DNA of 64,000 bases. Origin: Vulcanimicrobiota bacterium (GTDB taxonomy: Bacteria; Vulcanimicrobiota; Vulcanimicrobiia; Vulcanimicrobiales; Vulcanimicrobiaceae). The stretch lies in assembly GCA_027306785.1 (NCBI GenBank), contig DAHUZB010000035.1, positions 109,855 through 173,854 of the forward strand. Reading direction: 5' to 3'. The notes under the pieces were generated by a model. It was not told the origin of the DNA. It searched no databases and saw only the letters and a list, made by a program, of their open reading frames with translations. Positions within the stretch are counted from its first letter, which is position 1; the number at the start of each line of letters is the position of its first letter. A program made the position numbers and the translations under genes. Positions 37,163-45,042 of the stretch are shown in pieces.

Positions 37163-38399
37163 CGGCTTCTCCCAAGATATCGGCTATTTCGGCGATCGTC
37201 GCTAGGGTACGGTCCGGTGCCGCGGCGCGCTCGCCGTGGCTCAGCAGGGCGAGGAGGGCGGGTTCGACCTCGAGGGCGCGCAGGGTCGCGTCGTCCCGCG
37301 CGCCGAGGCCGAGCGCCCGCGCATCGGCGGTACGCGCCAAGAGCGAGAGCGCGCGGCGCACGCGCAGGGCCGCCGCGAGGTGCGCCGGGGCGGCGACGGC
37401 GCCCATCGTTCGGCTGGTGCTCGCGAGCACATCGATCGCCGGAAACTGCCCCGCCTCGGCGAGCTCCGCCGAGAGGACGATATGCCCGTCGAGCAGCGAG
37501 CGCGCGGCCTCGCTGACCGGGTCGCGCGCATCACCCTCGCTCAGCACGGTGGCGACGAGCGTGACCGAGCCGCGCGTACATGCCCCGGCGCGCTCGACCA
37601 AGGCCGCGAGCTCCGCGAAGACGCTCGGGGGATAGCCTCCCCGGCCGACCGGCTCACCGGCCGCAAGCGCTAGCTCGCGCGCGGCGGCGGCGAAGCGCGC
37701 CAGGCTATCGAGCACGAGGAGCACGTGCAGACCGCGTGCGGCGAGCGCCCGTGCCTGCGCAAAGGCGATGTGGGCAGCCCGCACCCGCTCGCTCGGCGCG
37801 CGGTCGCTCGTCGCCGCGACGATGGTCGTGCGCCGGTCGATGCAATCGATCCAGCCCCGTGCTTCGCGACCGCGCTCCCCGATCAGCCCCACCACGATCG
37901 CGTCCGCGCGCGCGTACCGCACGATGCTCTCGACGAGCGTGCTCTCGCCCGCACCGGGCGGCCCGAAGAGGCCCACCCGCGCGCCGCGGCCCACGGTGAG
38001 CAGCGCGTCGATCGCGGCGACGCCGGTCCAGAGCGGAGCGGCGATCGGCCCACGCTCGGCCATGGCAAGCGCGCCGCCACGAACCGCGCGGAGCGGCCCC
38101 CGCACGCGAGGTCCGTCATCGAGGGCGACGCCCGCGGAATCGATCGCGCGGCCGAGTGCCGCCATCCCGAGGGGCAAGCGATCCGCGCCCGGATCCTCCG
38201 CGACGAGATTCCCCGCGGCAACGCCCGCGGAACTCCCGTGCAGCGCGACCGACGCGCCGCCCTCGGTGAGCGCGACGATCGTTCCGCCGACGCCGCCGTG
38301 CGCGCACGTGATGCGCACCGCGCTTCCGAGGCGCAGCGCAGGCACCGCGATCTCCACGAGGCCCCCGCGAACGCCGAGCACGCGACCGCGCGCAATCAT
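37146..38399 (-). CDS. fliI: FliI-type export ATPase with Walker A Lys replaced by Glu
   Basis: 417 residues. The F1-beta-like fold is recognisable: LTVGRGARVGLFGPPGAG, VGLIGERGREARGWID, VLLVLDSLARFA (Walker B Asp kept) and GGYPPSVFAELAALVERAG. The P-loop reads GPPGAGEST: the invariant Lys is Glu152 (codon GAG at 37944-37946). In other P-loop ATPases this change abolishes hydrolysis. The rest of the protein looks intact and the gene overlaps both neighbours, so it is not decayed. It may be a structural, non-catalytic ATPase, or the base may be a sequence error (one substitution from AAG). Confidence 0.9.
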   Translation of the reverse strand: MIARGRVLGVRGGLVEIAVPALRLGSAVRITCAHGGVGGTIVALTEGGASVALHGSSAGVAAGNLVAEDPGADRLPLGMAALGRAIDSAGVALDDGPRVRGPLRAVRGGALAMAERGPIAAPLWTGVAAIDALLTVGRGARVGLFGPPGAGESTLVESIVRYARADAIVVGLIGERGREARGWIDCIDRRTTIVAATSDRAPSERVRAAHIAFAQARALAARGLHVLLVLDSLARFAAAARELALAAGEPVGRGGYPPSVFAELAALVERAGACTRGSVTLVATVLSEGDARDPVSEAARSLLDGHIVLSAELAEAGQFPAIDVLASTSRTMGAVAAPAHLAAALRVRRALSLLARTADARALGLGARDDATLRALEVEPALLALLSHGERAAAPDRTLATIAEIADILGEADGYLD

Positions 38400-38893
38400 G
38401 ACGGGCTCCGCGCCGCGAGCAGGCGTTCCAGTCGAGCGGCGAGCGTCGCGTCGATCGTTCCGCTGCGCACCTCGATCAGCGCGTCGCCGCGCTGCACGCG
38501 CGGATCGGCGACGAACGCTCCGAGGTCATTTGCGGATACGCACGCGGCATCGTCGGGATGCACGCGGATGACGAGCGGCTCGTGCAGCGCGTAGCACGCT
38601 CTCGCCTCCGCGACGATCGCGCCGAGATCGGCCGGAGCGAGCAGCAGTTCGCGCCCCACCACCTCGCGTGCGATCCGTTCCACGAGCGCGTCGAGCGCCG
38701 CATCGAGCGCATCGTCCAGCGCGGCGCGAAAGCGCCGCACCGCGGCGAGCGCATCGTCGAGTTCGTCGCGCTCCTGCGGCGCGAGCGGCTCTTCGCATGC
38801 GTCGGGCTCGGGTGCGGCCGGAGTCTCGGCGGCGGGCTCGACGTTCGGGCGCAGCCGACGCGCGAGCGGAACGAAGGCATCCTCGCCGTTCAT
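38396..38893 (-). CDS. fliH: FliH-like ATPase regulator/stator
   Basis: 165 residues from ATG 38893, overlapping fliF and fliI by 4 bases each. A Pro/Glu-rich N-terminus is followed by a long helix (LDDALAAVRRFRAALDDALDAALDALVERIAREVVGRELL in total) and a C-terminal domain (LVIRVHPDDAACVSANDL, VQRGDALIEVRSGTIDATLAARLERLL) typical of FliH/SctL. FliH holds FliI to the C-ring and export gate. Confidence 0.85.
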   Translation of the reverse strand: MNGEDAFVPLARRLRPNVEPAAETPAAPEPDACEEPLAPQERDELDDALAAVRRFRAALDDALDAALDALVERIAREVVGRELLLAPADLGAIVAEARACYALHEPLVIRVHPDDAACVSANDLGAFVADPRVQRGDALIEVRSGTIDATLAARLERLLAARSPS

Positions 38894-40353
38894 CCGATCA
38901 CCTCCGAGATATCGGGCACGATCGCGCCGTGCGCGCGCTGCATGCGACGGACGATCGCTTCGCGTTCGTGTGCCGGGTAGAGTTCGAGGACCGCAGCGGC
39001 CGTCGCGGCGGGCAAGGCGCTGATGATGGCCGCCGCCGCATGCGGCGGTTCGTGTGCGAGCGCTCCGCGCACCTGTGCGGGCGCGTACCCCGCGATCGTC
39101 CGCGTCGTACCGGCGATCGCGGCACGATCCGTAGCGGCCCGCACGAGCGCGACGATGCCGGGAGCGGCCATCTTTGCCAGGAGCAGCACGCCGATGACGA
39201 TCGCGAGCGTCGGCAACAACGGCACGAGCGCGCCGTAGACCAACATCCATGCATCGCGCCGCGGCTGCAGCGCGCGATGAAAATCGACGGCCGCGACGGT
39301 GAGTGTGTCACCGCGACGCGCGTCGTAGCCGACCGTCGCCGCCGCGAGCTCGCGCACGCGCGCGAGATCCGCGGCCCGCGACGCATCGATGAAGACCGCG
39401 GTGGAGATCCGCATCAACGCGCCCGCGGGCGCCTTGGTAACGAGGTGCCGCGTCTCGCTGCCGCGATCGTCGCGCTCGCTACTCTTTCGATAGCGCTTCG
39501 CACCGTCGTCGTAGGATTCCGCATCGAGCGCGTGCACGATCGCCGCTCCGCCCGCGGGTACGCGCACGTCGTCACGGCGTTCGGTCGCGCTCTGCGTGCG
39601 CTCTTCGGTGACGCGCACGAGCGCCGTCCCCGCGCCGAAGGCGGCATCGAGCGCCGACTGCAGCGACTGCTCGAGCGTTCGTGCGTCGTCGGCGTGCGCG
39701 CTCTCGCCGCCGAGCGCCACCCCGAGATCATCGACGATCGTGACGTGCGCCGGATCCAATTGCGGCACGCTTGCCGCCACGAAGGCACGAATCCCGGCAA
39801 CCTGCATCGACGAGAGACGAACGCCGGGCCGCACGTGCAGACGCACGCTCGCGGTCGCTTGATGCGATTGCTGATCGGCGAACTCGGCGCTGCTCGCGGG
39901 CGCGACGATCACGCGCGCATCCTCCACGCCGTCGAGACTGCGCAGCCCGAGTTCGATCTCACCGGCAAGACCGCTACGCGCTTGCGCATCGATCACGCTC
40001 TGCGGCGTAAGCACGCCGACGCCGGCGAGCGCCTCGGCGGTGGTCGCCACGTGCGCGTGCGGAATTCCCGCGAGCGAGAGGCGCAGCAGCACGTCGCCGC
40101 GCCGCGACGCGTCGAGCACGATATTGCCGTCAACGGGCGTGAACGGCACGTTCCATGCCGCGAGCGTGGTTTCGACCTCGGTCATTTGGTCGGCGTGGAG
40201 GCGCGACGCAATGAGCGGCGCGCGCGCCGGATGGGCGAACAGCGCCGCGGCGAGGGCCGCGGCGACCAGGAGCGCGAGCGCCGCGGCGAGCGCCGTTCGC
40301 GTGCGCGGCGGCAGCGTCCCGAGACCGGCGAGGAAGGGCGCAAGCGCTCGCAT
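38890..40353 (-). CDS. fliF: FliF MS-ring protein fused to a FliG middle-like domain
   Basis: 487 residues from ATG 40353. A first membrane helix (~20-40) precedes ring-building motifs (EVETTLAAWNVPFTPVDGN, LRLSLAGIPHAH, GLAGEIELGLRSLDGVEDARV). A second membrane helix lies near 395-415 (VPLLPTLAIVIGVLLLAKM). The tail after it (~430-487) is not the usual FliG-binding peptide. It matches the middle domain of FliG: VRGALAHEPPHAAAAIISALP then AAVLELYPAHEREAIVRRM, where EPPH replaces the FliM-binding EHPQ motif. No separate FliG and no FliG C-terminal torque domain is present in the window. Confidence 0.87.
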   Translation of the reverse strand: MRALAPFLAGLGTLPPRTRTALAAALALLVAAALAAALFAHPARAPLIASRLHADQMTEVETTLAAWNVPFTPVDGNIVLDASRRGDVLLRLSLAGIPHAHVATTAEALAGVGVLTPQSVIDAQARSGLAGEIELGLRSLDGVEDARVIVAPASSAEFADQQSHQATASVRLHVRPGVRLSSMQVAGIRAFVAASVPQLDPAHVTIVDDLGVALGGESAHADDARTLEQSLQSALDAAFGAGTALVRVTEERTQSATERRDDVRVPAGGAAIVHALDAESYDDGAKRYRKSSERDDRGSETRHLVTKAPAGALMRISTAVFIDASRAADLARVRELAAATVGYDARRGDTLTVAAVDFHRALQPRRDAWMLVYGALVPLLPTLAIVIGVLLLAKMAAPGIVALVRAATDRAAIAGTTRTIAGYAPAQVRGALAHEPPHAAAAIISALPAATAAAVLELYPAHEREAIVRRMQRAHGAIVPDISEVIG

Positions 40354-40622
40354 CAGATCTGCATGTTCAGCAGCGACTGCAGCGCTTGCGCGCCGCGCTG
40401 CGCGGCGGCCGTGGCCACCGCGAGCGCCACGTCGGCGCGGGCGCGTTCGTAGACGGCATCCTGCAGCGAGCCGCGCCCGGCGGCAAAGCGATCCTCGGCG
40501 CTCGACGCGCCGTCCAGGAGCGCCCCGAGCGCGTCCACCGCGCGCCCGAATGCACCCGGGTTCGAGCGCGGCGCCAAAGCGGCGGCGGGCGCGAGATCGG
40601 GCTGCAGTGCTTCGATCTTCAC
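40353..40622 (-). CDS. fliE: FliE, MS-ring to rod adaptor
   Basis: 89 residues, joined to fliF by a TGATG overlap. The C-terminal helix pair (SLQDAVYERARADVALAVATA then GAQALQSLLNMQI) matches FliE. Small size and position between flgC and fliF are canonical. Confidence 0.88.
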   Translation of the reverse strand: MKIEALQPDLAPAAALAPRSNPGAFGRAVDALGALLDGASSAEDRFAAGRGSLQDAVYERARADVALAVATAAAQRGAQALQSLLNMQI

Positions 40623-40954
40623 GAGAGCCGCCCCATCTCGATCGTCTTCTCCGCGAGCGTTTTGCCCACGTCGAAGATCGAGGCATCGGATTCATAGGCG
40701 CGCGAGGCGTTCATCACGGCGATCATCTCGGTGAGGATGTCGACGTTGGTACCGCGTTCGGTGTGCGCGCCGGTATAGACCACGCGCGCGGCGCCGTCGT
40801 CGTTGCGCACCGCGAAAGTGGGAATGAGACGCGCATAGCTGCCGTTCGGACCGGCCGCTTCGGCCGCGGCGTCGTTGCGGCCTTCGATATCGAGTGCGGC
40901 GCGCTGCGCGTCCATCCCCGACGCGGCGGTGCGCAAGAGTGCGAGACTGTCCAT
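40619..40954 (-). CDS. flgC: FlgC-like proximal rod protein
   Basis: 111 residues, a little short for FlgC (~135). The N-terminal LLRTAASGMDAQRAALDI is normal, but the NNIANANT motif is replaced by EGRNDAAAEAAG. The C-terminus NVDILTEMIAVMNASRAYES fits FlgC well. It overlaps fliE by 4 bases. Confidence 0.85.
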   Translation of the reverse strand: MDSLALLRTAASGMDAQRAALDIEGRNDAAAEAAGPNGSYARLIPTFAVRNDDGAARVVYTGAHTERGTNVDILTEMIAVMNASRAYESDASIFDVGKTLAEKTIEMGRLS

Positions 40955-41024
40955 GACCTCAGGGTAGGCCCGCCTCGTGAGCGCGATGTTGAGCGCAGGT
41001 TGCCGTCGTGTGTGCGCCGATCCG

Positions 41025-41240
41025 TCAGTGCGTGACGTTCTTGAGCTCGTTCAAACGCGCGTGCAGCGCGTTCATGAGCGCCTCGTCGAAGATCGCCGCG
41101 CGCGCGGCGTCGGCCATGGCGGCGTCGGCGGAACGGCCGCCCGCACCAGCGGCGGCGTGCGCAAGCACGCGCTGCGCGTCGTCGAGCATCTCACCCGCGC
41201 GTGCGAGCGCGGGGCGTAGAGAATCAGCCGGATCGAACAT
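41025..41240 (-). CDS. Truncated FlgB-like rod protein
   Basis: 71 residues, first in the operon, 70 bases before flgC, where flgB normally sits. Only the C-terminal helix is comparable: MADAARAAIFDEALMNALHARLNELKNV resembles the FlgB ending in which the chain packs on the rod. The N-terminal rod domain (~60 residues in FlgB) is missing. It is named mainly by position plus that helix. Confidence 0.5.
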   Translation of the reverse strand: MFDPADSLRPALARAGEMLDDAQRVLAHAAAGAGGRSADAAMADAARAAIFDEALMNALHARLNELKNVTH

Positions 41241-41319
41241 GCGGTGATACTAGCGCCGCCTCGTGACGGCGATGCATCCGCACGGTGAACGCAGCGTTGC
41301 CGCGCCGTGCGGCGAGACG

Positions 41320-42333
41320 CTACGGCTGCGCGGCGATCGGCAGACCGCTGCGATCGAGTTCGATGCCGAGGTAGAGGCGCGTGACCTCGTTGTAGTTTTC
41401 GATGCCGCTCGCGATGCGATTGCTCTTGAGATACACGTTATAGGTGCGCCACGAGAGGTTCGCGAGCCGCGCGTTGATGCGCTCGGCATTGCGTTTGCGG
41501 AGCGCGGCGAAATCGTGCCAAACGAGCGGAACGAAGGTGGCGCGCGCGTAGTGCGGCAGCGGCGGAAGGTAGAGAAAGAGCTCGAGCCAGCCGGAGTATT
41601 GCAGCACGGGATCGCGCGCCCGCGTGCAGGCCAGAATCGCCAGGTAGTTCGCCTCGTCTTCACGCGCGTACCCGGCGTCGTGGCTCCATTCGTGGGCGAG
41701 CGAGAACGGACGCTCGAACCAGAGCAGATCGCTCGCGAGGTGCACGTTGAGGGTGAAAGGATTGATGTAGCCGCTCGTGCCGGTCGCCGCCATAAACGGA
41801 TCGGCGAGCGTAGGCTTGGGGGCGTTCGGACGCGGATTCCAGGTATCGCCGCCCGCGCGTACCACCGGAAGCCACGCGCGCGCGAGCGTCGCGTCGTCGA
41901 ACGTGCGGCGGGCGTGCGCGGGCGCCGCGAGGCGATTCATCTCGGCGATCGCCCGCACGCGCAGCGCGTCGATCGTCGCGTTATCGACGCGGGCGCCGTC
42001 GTAGCGAACGCGCGCCTCGATCGGCGCTCGATCGTAATTCCAGCCCCAGCTCACCTGGAACCACACCGCGTAGCAGGCGAGAATCGCGAGCGCGCCCAGC
42101 CAATCGCGTCGCAGCAGGCGCCATATCACGAACGCGACGCCGAGCAGCACCGCGAGGTCGCCGAGCGACCATGGCACCGCCGAGTCGATCGCGACCGCAA
42201 CGTGCTCCCACGCCGCATAGGCACCGTTGGTGTAGAAGCGTTCGATCCACGCCGCGCTCGGATGCCCGAGCAGAAAAAAACAACCGGCCGCGATCGCACT
42301 GAGGCGAATCACGACCGGTCGAAACCGCATCAA
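41320..42333 (-). CDS. DUF3810 membrane protein, metalloprotease-like
   Basis: 337 residues. Three membrane segments occupy the first ~100 residues. A possible zinc site follows: SLAHEWSHDAGYAREDEANYL, in which HEWSH gives HExxH and the downstream Glu/Asp cluster matches DUF3810. The C-terminal part has one more hydrophobic stretch (WLELFLYLPPL). Function unknown. Lies 11 bases after rpsI but is probably a separate unit from the export operon that follows. Confidence 0.8.
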   Translation of the reverse strand: MMRFRPVVIRLSAIAAGCFFLLGHPSAAWIERFYTNGAYAAWEHVAVAIDSAVPWSLGDLAVLLGVAFVIWRLLRRDWLGALAILACYAVWFQVSWGWNYDRAPIEARVRYDGARVDNATIDALRVRAIAEMNRLAAPAHARRTFDDATLARAWLPVVRAGGDTWNPRPNAPKPTLADPFMAATGTSGYINPFTLNVHLASDLLWFERPFSLAHEWSHDAGYAREDEANYLAILACTRARDPVLQYSGWLELFLYLPPLPHYARATFVPLVWHDFAALRKRNAERINARLANLSWRTYNVYLKSNRIASGIENYNEVTRLYLGIELDRSGLPIAAQP

Positions 42334-42344
42334 CGGTGTACGAA

Positions 42345-42734
42345 TTATCGCTTCGAGAACTGGAAGCGTTTGCGGGCGCGCTTGCGACCGTACTTCTTCG
42401 ATTCCTTTTCGCGCGGGTCGCGGGTGAGGAAACCGTGTTTGCGCAGCGTCTCCTTCAGCGAGCCGTCCATCTCGACCAGCGCGCGCGCGATGCCGTGACG
42501 CACCGCACCGGCCTGACCGGTGACGCCGCCGCCTTCGGCTTTGACGATGATGTCGAAACGGCCGCCGCTCTGCGTGGCTTCGAGCGGCTGACGCACGATC
42601 TGCTGGAGCTGCGGACGCGGAAAGTACTCTTCGATCGGCTTCTTGTTGACCGTGATGACGCCTTGCCCGAGCACGAGCTTCACGCGCGCGATCGCGCGCT
42701 TACGACGTCCGGTGGCTTGAATCTGGTTTTCCAC
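42345..42734 (-). CDS. rpsI: 30S ribosomal protein S9
   Basis: 129 residues, 8 bases after rplM in the universal rplM-rpsI order. The N-terminal [20 protein letters not shown] and the basic tail ending in FQFSKR (which reaches the P-site tRNA in ribosomes) are diagnostic. Confidence 0.97.
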   Translation of the reverse strand: MENQIQATGRRKRAIARVKLVLGQGVITVNKKPIEEYFPRPQLQQIVRQPLEATQSGGRFDIIVKAEGGGVTGQAGAVRHGIARALVEMDGSLKETLRKHGFLTRDPREKESKKYGRKRARKRFQFSKR

Positions 42735-42742
42735 AGCTTCTC

Positions 42743-43168
42743 CTAGAACAGCGGTTGCGGCTTCTGCGCGTCGTGCGGGTGTTCGGCTCCGGCGTACACC
42801 TTGAGGCGTCCGAGCTGAACGTCGCGCATGCGGTTGGTCGGGAGCATGCCGCGCACGGCCTTCTCGATCAGGCGCTCCGGGTGCTTCGCATGGATCTCAC
42901 GCGCGGTCTGCGTCTTGAGCCCGCCGGGGAATCCGCTGTGGCGGTGATAGACTTTGTCGTCCCACTTGTTGCCGCCGAGTTCGATCTTCTCCGCGTTGAT
43001 CACGACGACGAAATCACCGTCGTCGATGTGCGGCGTCCAGCTCGGCTTGTGCTTGCCCGAGAGCGCGCGCGCAATGCGCACCGCGAGCGTGCCGAGACGT
43101 TGTCCGGCCGCATCGACGATGAACCAGCTATGCGCCGTGTCTGCGGTCTTTTGCAGGGTCGTTCGCAT
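42743..43168 (-). CDS. rplM: 50S ribosomal protein L13
   Basis: 141 residues. [37 protein letters not shown] and [19 protein letters not shown] are L13 signatures. A housekeeping promoter at 43233-43260 leaves a leader of roughly 55 bases in which L13 autoregulation could act, as known in other bacteria; no specific structure was identified. Confidence 0.97.
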   Translation of the reverse strand: MRTTLQKTADTAHSWFIVDAAGQRLGTLAVRIARALSGKHKPSWTPHIDDGDFVVVINAEKIELGGNKWDDKVYHRHSGFPGGLKTQTAREIHAKHPERLIEKAVRGMLPTNRMRDVQLGRLKVYAGAEHPHDAQKPQPLF

Positions 43169-43232
43169 CTATCGATATCCTGAAACTAAATCGAGTAATC
43201 TCTCCGCCCCGAGACGAGGCGAACTTTGGCAT

Positions 43233-43260
43233 CTTATACGCGTGGGAGCTCCCCCGTCAA
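43233..43260 (-). promoter_or_regulatory. Promoter of rplM-rpsI
   Basis: On the minus strand TTGACG (43255-43260), 16-base spacer, TATAAG (43233-43238). Transcription would start near 43225, about 55 bases before the rplM ATG. Confidence 0.6.
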
Positions 43261-43281
43261 GCGATTTCCGCACCTTTAAAA

Positions 43282-43314
43282 TGATTGACAAGTATTTGAA
43301 TAATCACATATAGT
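43282..43314 (+). promoter_or_regulatory. Promoter and overlapping operator of the MarR gene
   Basis: TTGACA (43285-43290), 18-base spacer, TATAGT (43309-43314) is close to consensus. The expected start point is 43320-43321, the first base of the ATG, so the message should be leaderless. The spacer holds the near-palindrome CAAGTATTTG, and TGATT (43282-43286) and AATCA (43302-43306) form an outer inverted repeat, a likely MarR operator that would block RNA polymerase. Confidence 0.65.
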
Positions 43315-43320
43315 GCCTCC

Positions 43321-43728
43321 ATGCCGACCGATGCCATCGAGACCCTGCTCGCCCTCGCCCATGCCCACGCCGTCGCGGCTCGCGCCCTGGAGGTCCAGGG
43401 GCTCAGCTTCGGCGAGCTCCGCCTGCTGCTCGCACTGCGTGCCTCGCACCCGGGCGGCCGCCGGCCGACCGAACTCGCCCGCGACCTCGAGCTCACGCCC
43501 TCGGGGGTGACGCGCGCCCTGCTTCCGCTCGAAAAGCGCGGCATCGTGGAGCGCGAACGTGATCCCGGCGATGCCCGCGCCTCCCACGCCAAGCTGACCG
43601 CGGCGGGGGCAACGCTGCTCGACGACGCCGTGGGCCCGGCGGCCGAGCGGGCGGCGCGATTGCTGCGGCGCCTGAGCGTCGGTCAGACCAAGCAGCTGCA
43701 GCGGCTGCTCGAGGAGGTCGGGCGCTGA
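43321..43728 (+). CDS. MarR-family transcriptional regulator
   Basis: 135 residues. The winged helix (FGELRLLLALRASH, RPTELARDLELTPSGVTRALLPLEKRGIVERERDPGDARAS read in pieces) is typical. It probably represses itself through the operator in its promoter. No neighbouring effector gene is obvious; it is divergent from rplM and convergent with truA, 4 bases apart. Confidence 0.9.
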   Translation: MPTDAIETLLALAHAHAVAARALEVQGLSFGELRLLLALRASHPGGRRPTELARDLELTPSGVTRALLPLEKRGIVERERDPGDARASHAKLTAAGATLLDDAVGPAAERAARLLRRLSVGQTKQLQRLLEEVGR

Positions 43729-43732
43729 ACCC

Positions 43733-44578
43733 TCACCACGGAAAGACGGTCGGCTCCGCGTAGGAGTCGTAGCCGTCGTCGTACTTCACGCCCGCGAGGT
43801 AGAGGCCGTGCGGAGGCGCCGTGAGGCCCGCGGCGGCACGGGCGCGCGCCTCGAGCATGCGCCCGACCTCGCTCGGCTCGCGGCGGCCGCTGCCGCACTC
43901 GACGAGCGTGCCGACGATCGTCCGCACCATGCGATGCAGAAAGCCGTCGGCGGAGATGCGCACGCGCACGAACGCGCCGCGCCGTTCGAGTTCGAGCGAG
44001 CGGATGGTGCGTACCGTGATGCCGTTATCGGGAACGGTCGCGCAGAACGAGCGAAAATCGTGCTCGCCGATCAGCCATGCCGCGGCTTCGCGCATGCGCG
44101 CGAGGTCGAGCGGACGATAGACGTGATACGCGCGCTCCGCGAGCAGCGCGGAGCGATCGGGGCGATTGAGGATCGCATAGACGTACGCGCGCTCGCGCGC
44201 CGAGAAGCGCGCGGAGAAGCCGTCCCGCACGATCGCCACGTCGCGCACGCTCACGTCGGAGGGCAGCGAGCTGTTGAGGGCGATCGCGAGGCGCTCGAAC
44301 GGAAACGAGCGGGCGGTGGTAAACGAGACCACCTGCCCGCTCGCGTGAACGCCGGTGTCGGTGCGCCCGGCACCGGTGAGCGTCACCGGTTCATCGAGCA
44401 TCCGCGACAGTTCGGCTTCGAGCGTGCCCGCGACGGTGCGCACCGTCGGCTGCCACTGAAAGCCGAAGAAGCGCGAGCCGTCGTATTCGACGGCCGCGCG
44501 GACGGTTGAGATTAGGCGTTCGCCGTCTCGCGGATCGGAACGGTCCGCTTCTCGTCGAGGTCCAGCAGGTCGGCCCAC
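43733..44578 (-). CDS. truA: tRNA pseudouridine synthase A
   Basis: TruA makes pseudouridine 38-40 in tRNA anticodon arms. RAAVEYDGSRFFGFQWQP, the catalytic Asp in GAGRTDTGVHASGQV, and RTVRTIRSLELERR-type C-terminal segments are clear. The start is a problem: no ATG, GTG or TTG lies near the usual N-terminus. GTG 44578 gives a 281-residue form with a non-homologous extension lying inside the upstream gene. An ATC at 44510-44512, touching the upstream stop (TAATC), would give the normal length of 259 residues and may be the real, rare start. Confidence 0.9.
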   Translation of the reverse strand: MGRPAGPRREADRSDPRDGERLISTVRAAVEYDGSRFFGFQWQPTVRTVAGTLEAELSRMLDEPVTLTGAGRTDTGVHASGQVVSFTTARSFPFERLAIALNSSLPSDVSVRDVAIVRDGFSARFSARERAYVYAILNRPDRSALLAERAYHVYRPLDLARMREAAAWLIGEHDFRSFCATVPDNGITVRTIRSLELERRGAFVRVRISADGFLHRMVRTIVGTLVECGSGRREPSEVGRMLEARARAAAGLTAPPHGLYLAGVKYDDGYDSYAEPTVFPW

Positions 44579-44952
44579 GCCGTCACGTCCGTGCGGTCCG
44601 GGGCGAGCTGGTTGCGCAGATTCAGGAAATATTCGAGGGATTCTCCCTGGGGCTTGTGCGTGACCCATTCATGATTCCAGCCCTCGATCTCCTCGGGCGA
44701 CTTCTTGTCGATGAAGGTCTTGACGTACGCATAGATCTCATCGTCGCTCTTCGCCTTCTTGATCACGTCGAGGAGCGCTTCGTGATCGATGCCGAGGAAC
44801 GAGAAGACGGCGACATCCATCGGGCAGTTGTAGTGGTATTCGCCGACGTTACCATGGGCAAGGGCCTTGCCCTTGTCGATCGTGCGGCCGATCTGCACGA
44901 GACCGTGCACGCGGTCGTGGACGCTGCGCGGGAACTCTTTGGTCAAATCCAT
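44512..44952 (-). CDS. DUF5069 domain protein
   Basis: 146 residues from ATG 44952. QIGRTIDKGKALAHGNVGEY, PMDVAVFSFLGIDHEALLDV and SDDEIYAYVKTFIDKK match DUF5069. The function is unknown. It follows the metallothionein gene by 90 bases and runs into truA. Confidence 0.82.
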   Translation of the reverse strand: MDLTKEFPRSVHDRVHGLVQIGRTIDKGKALAHGNVGEYHYNCPMDVAVFSFLGIDHEALLDVIKKAKSDDEIYAYVKTFIDKKSPEEIEGWNHEWVTHKPQGESLEYFLNLRNQLAPDRTDVTAWADLLDLDEKRTVPIRETANA

Positions 44953-45042
44953 GCGGTGTAGACTCCTTCGAAGGGTTATGAGGTACACCGTGCAGGACCG
45001 CACCTACCAAAGATCGGTTGCAGCCATAAAGTAGCCTTAAGC

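Noticed and set aside
38890..40695. N-terminal extension of fliF through fliE
   Set aside because: The first ~114 residues are Arg-rich noise antiparallel in character; fliE and flgC occupy that DNA in other frames and the FliF family starts at 40353.
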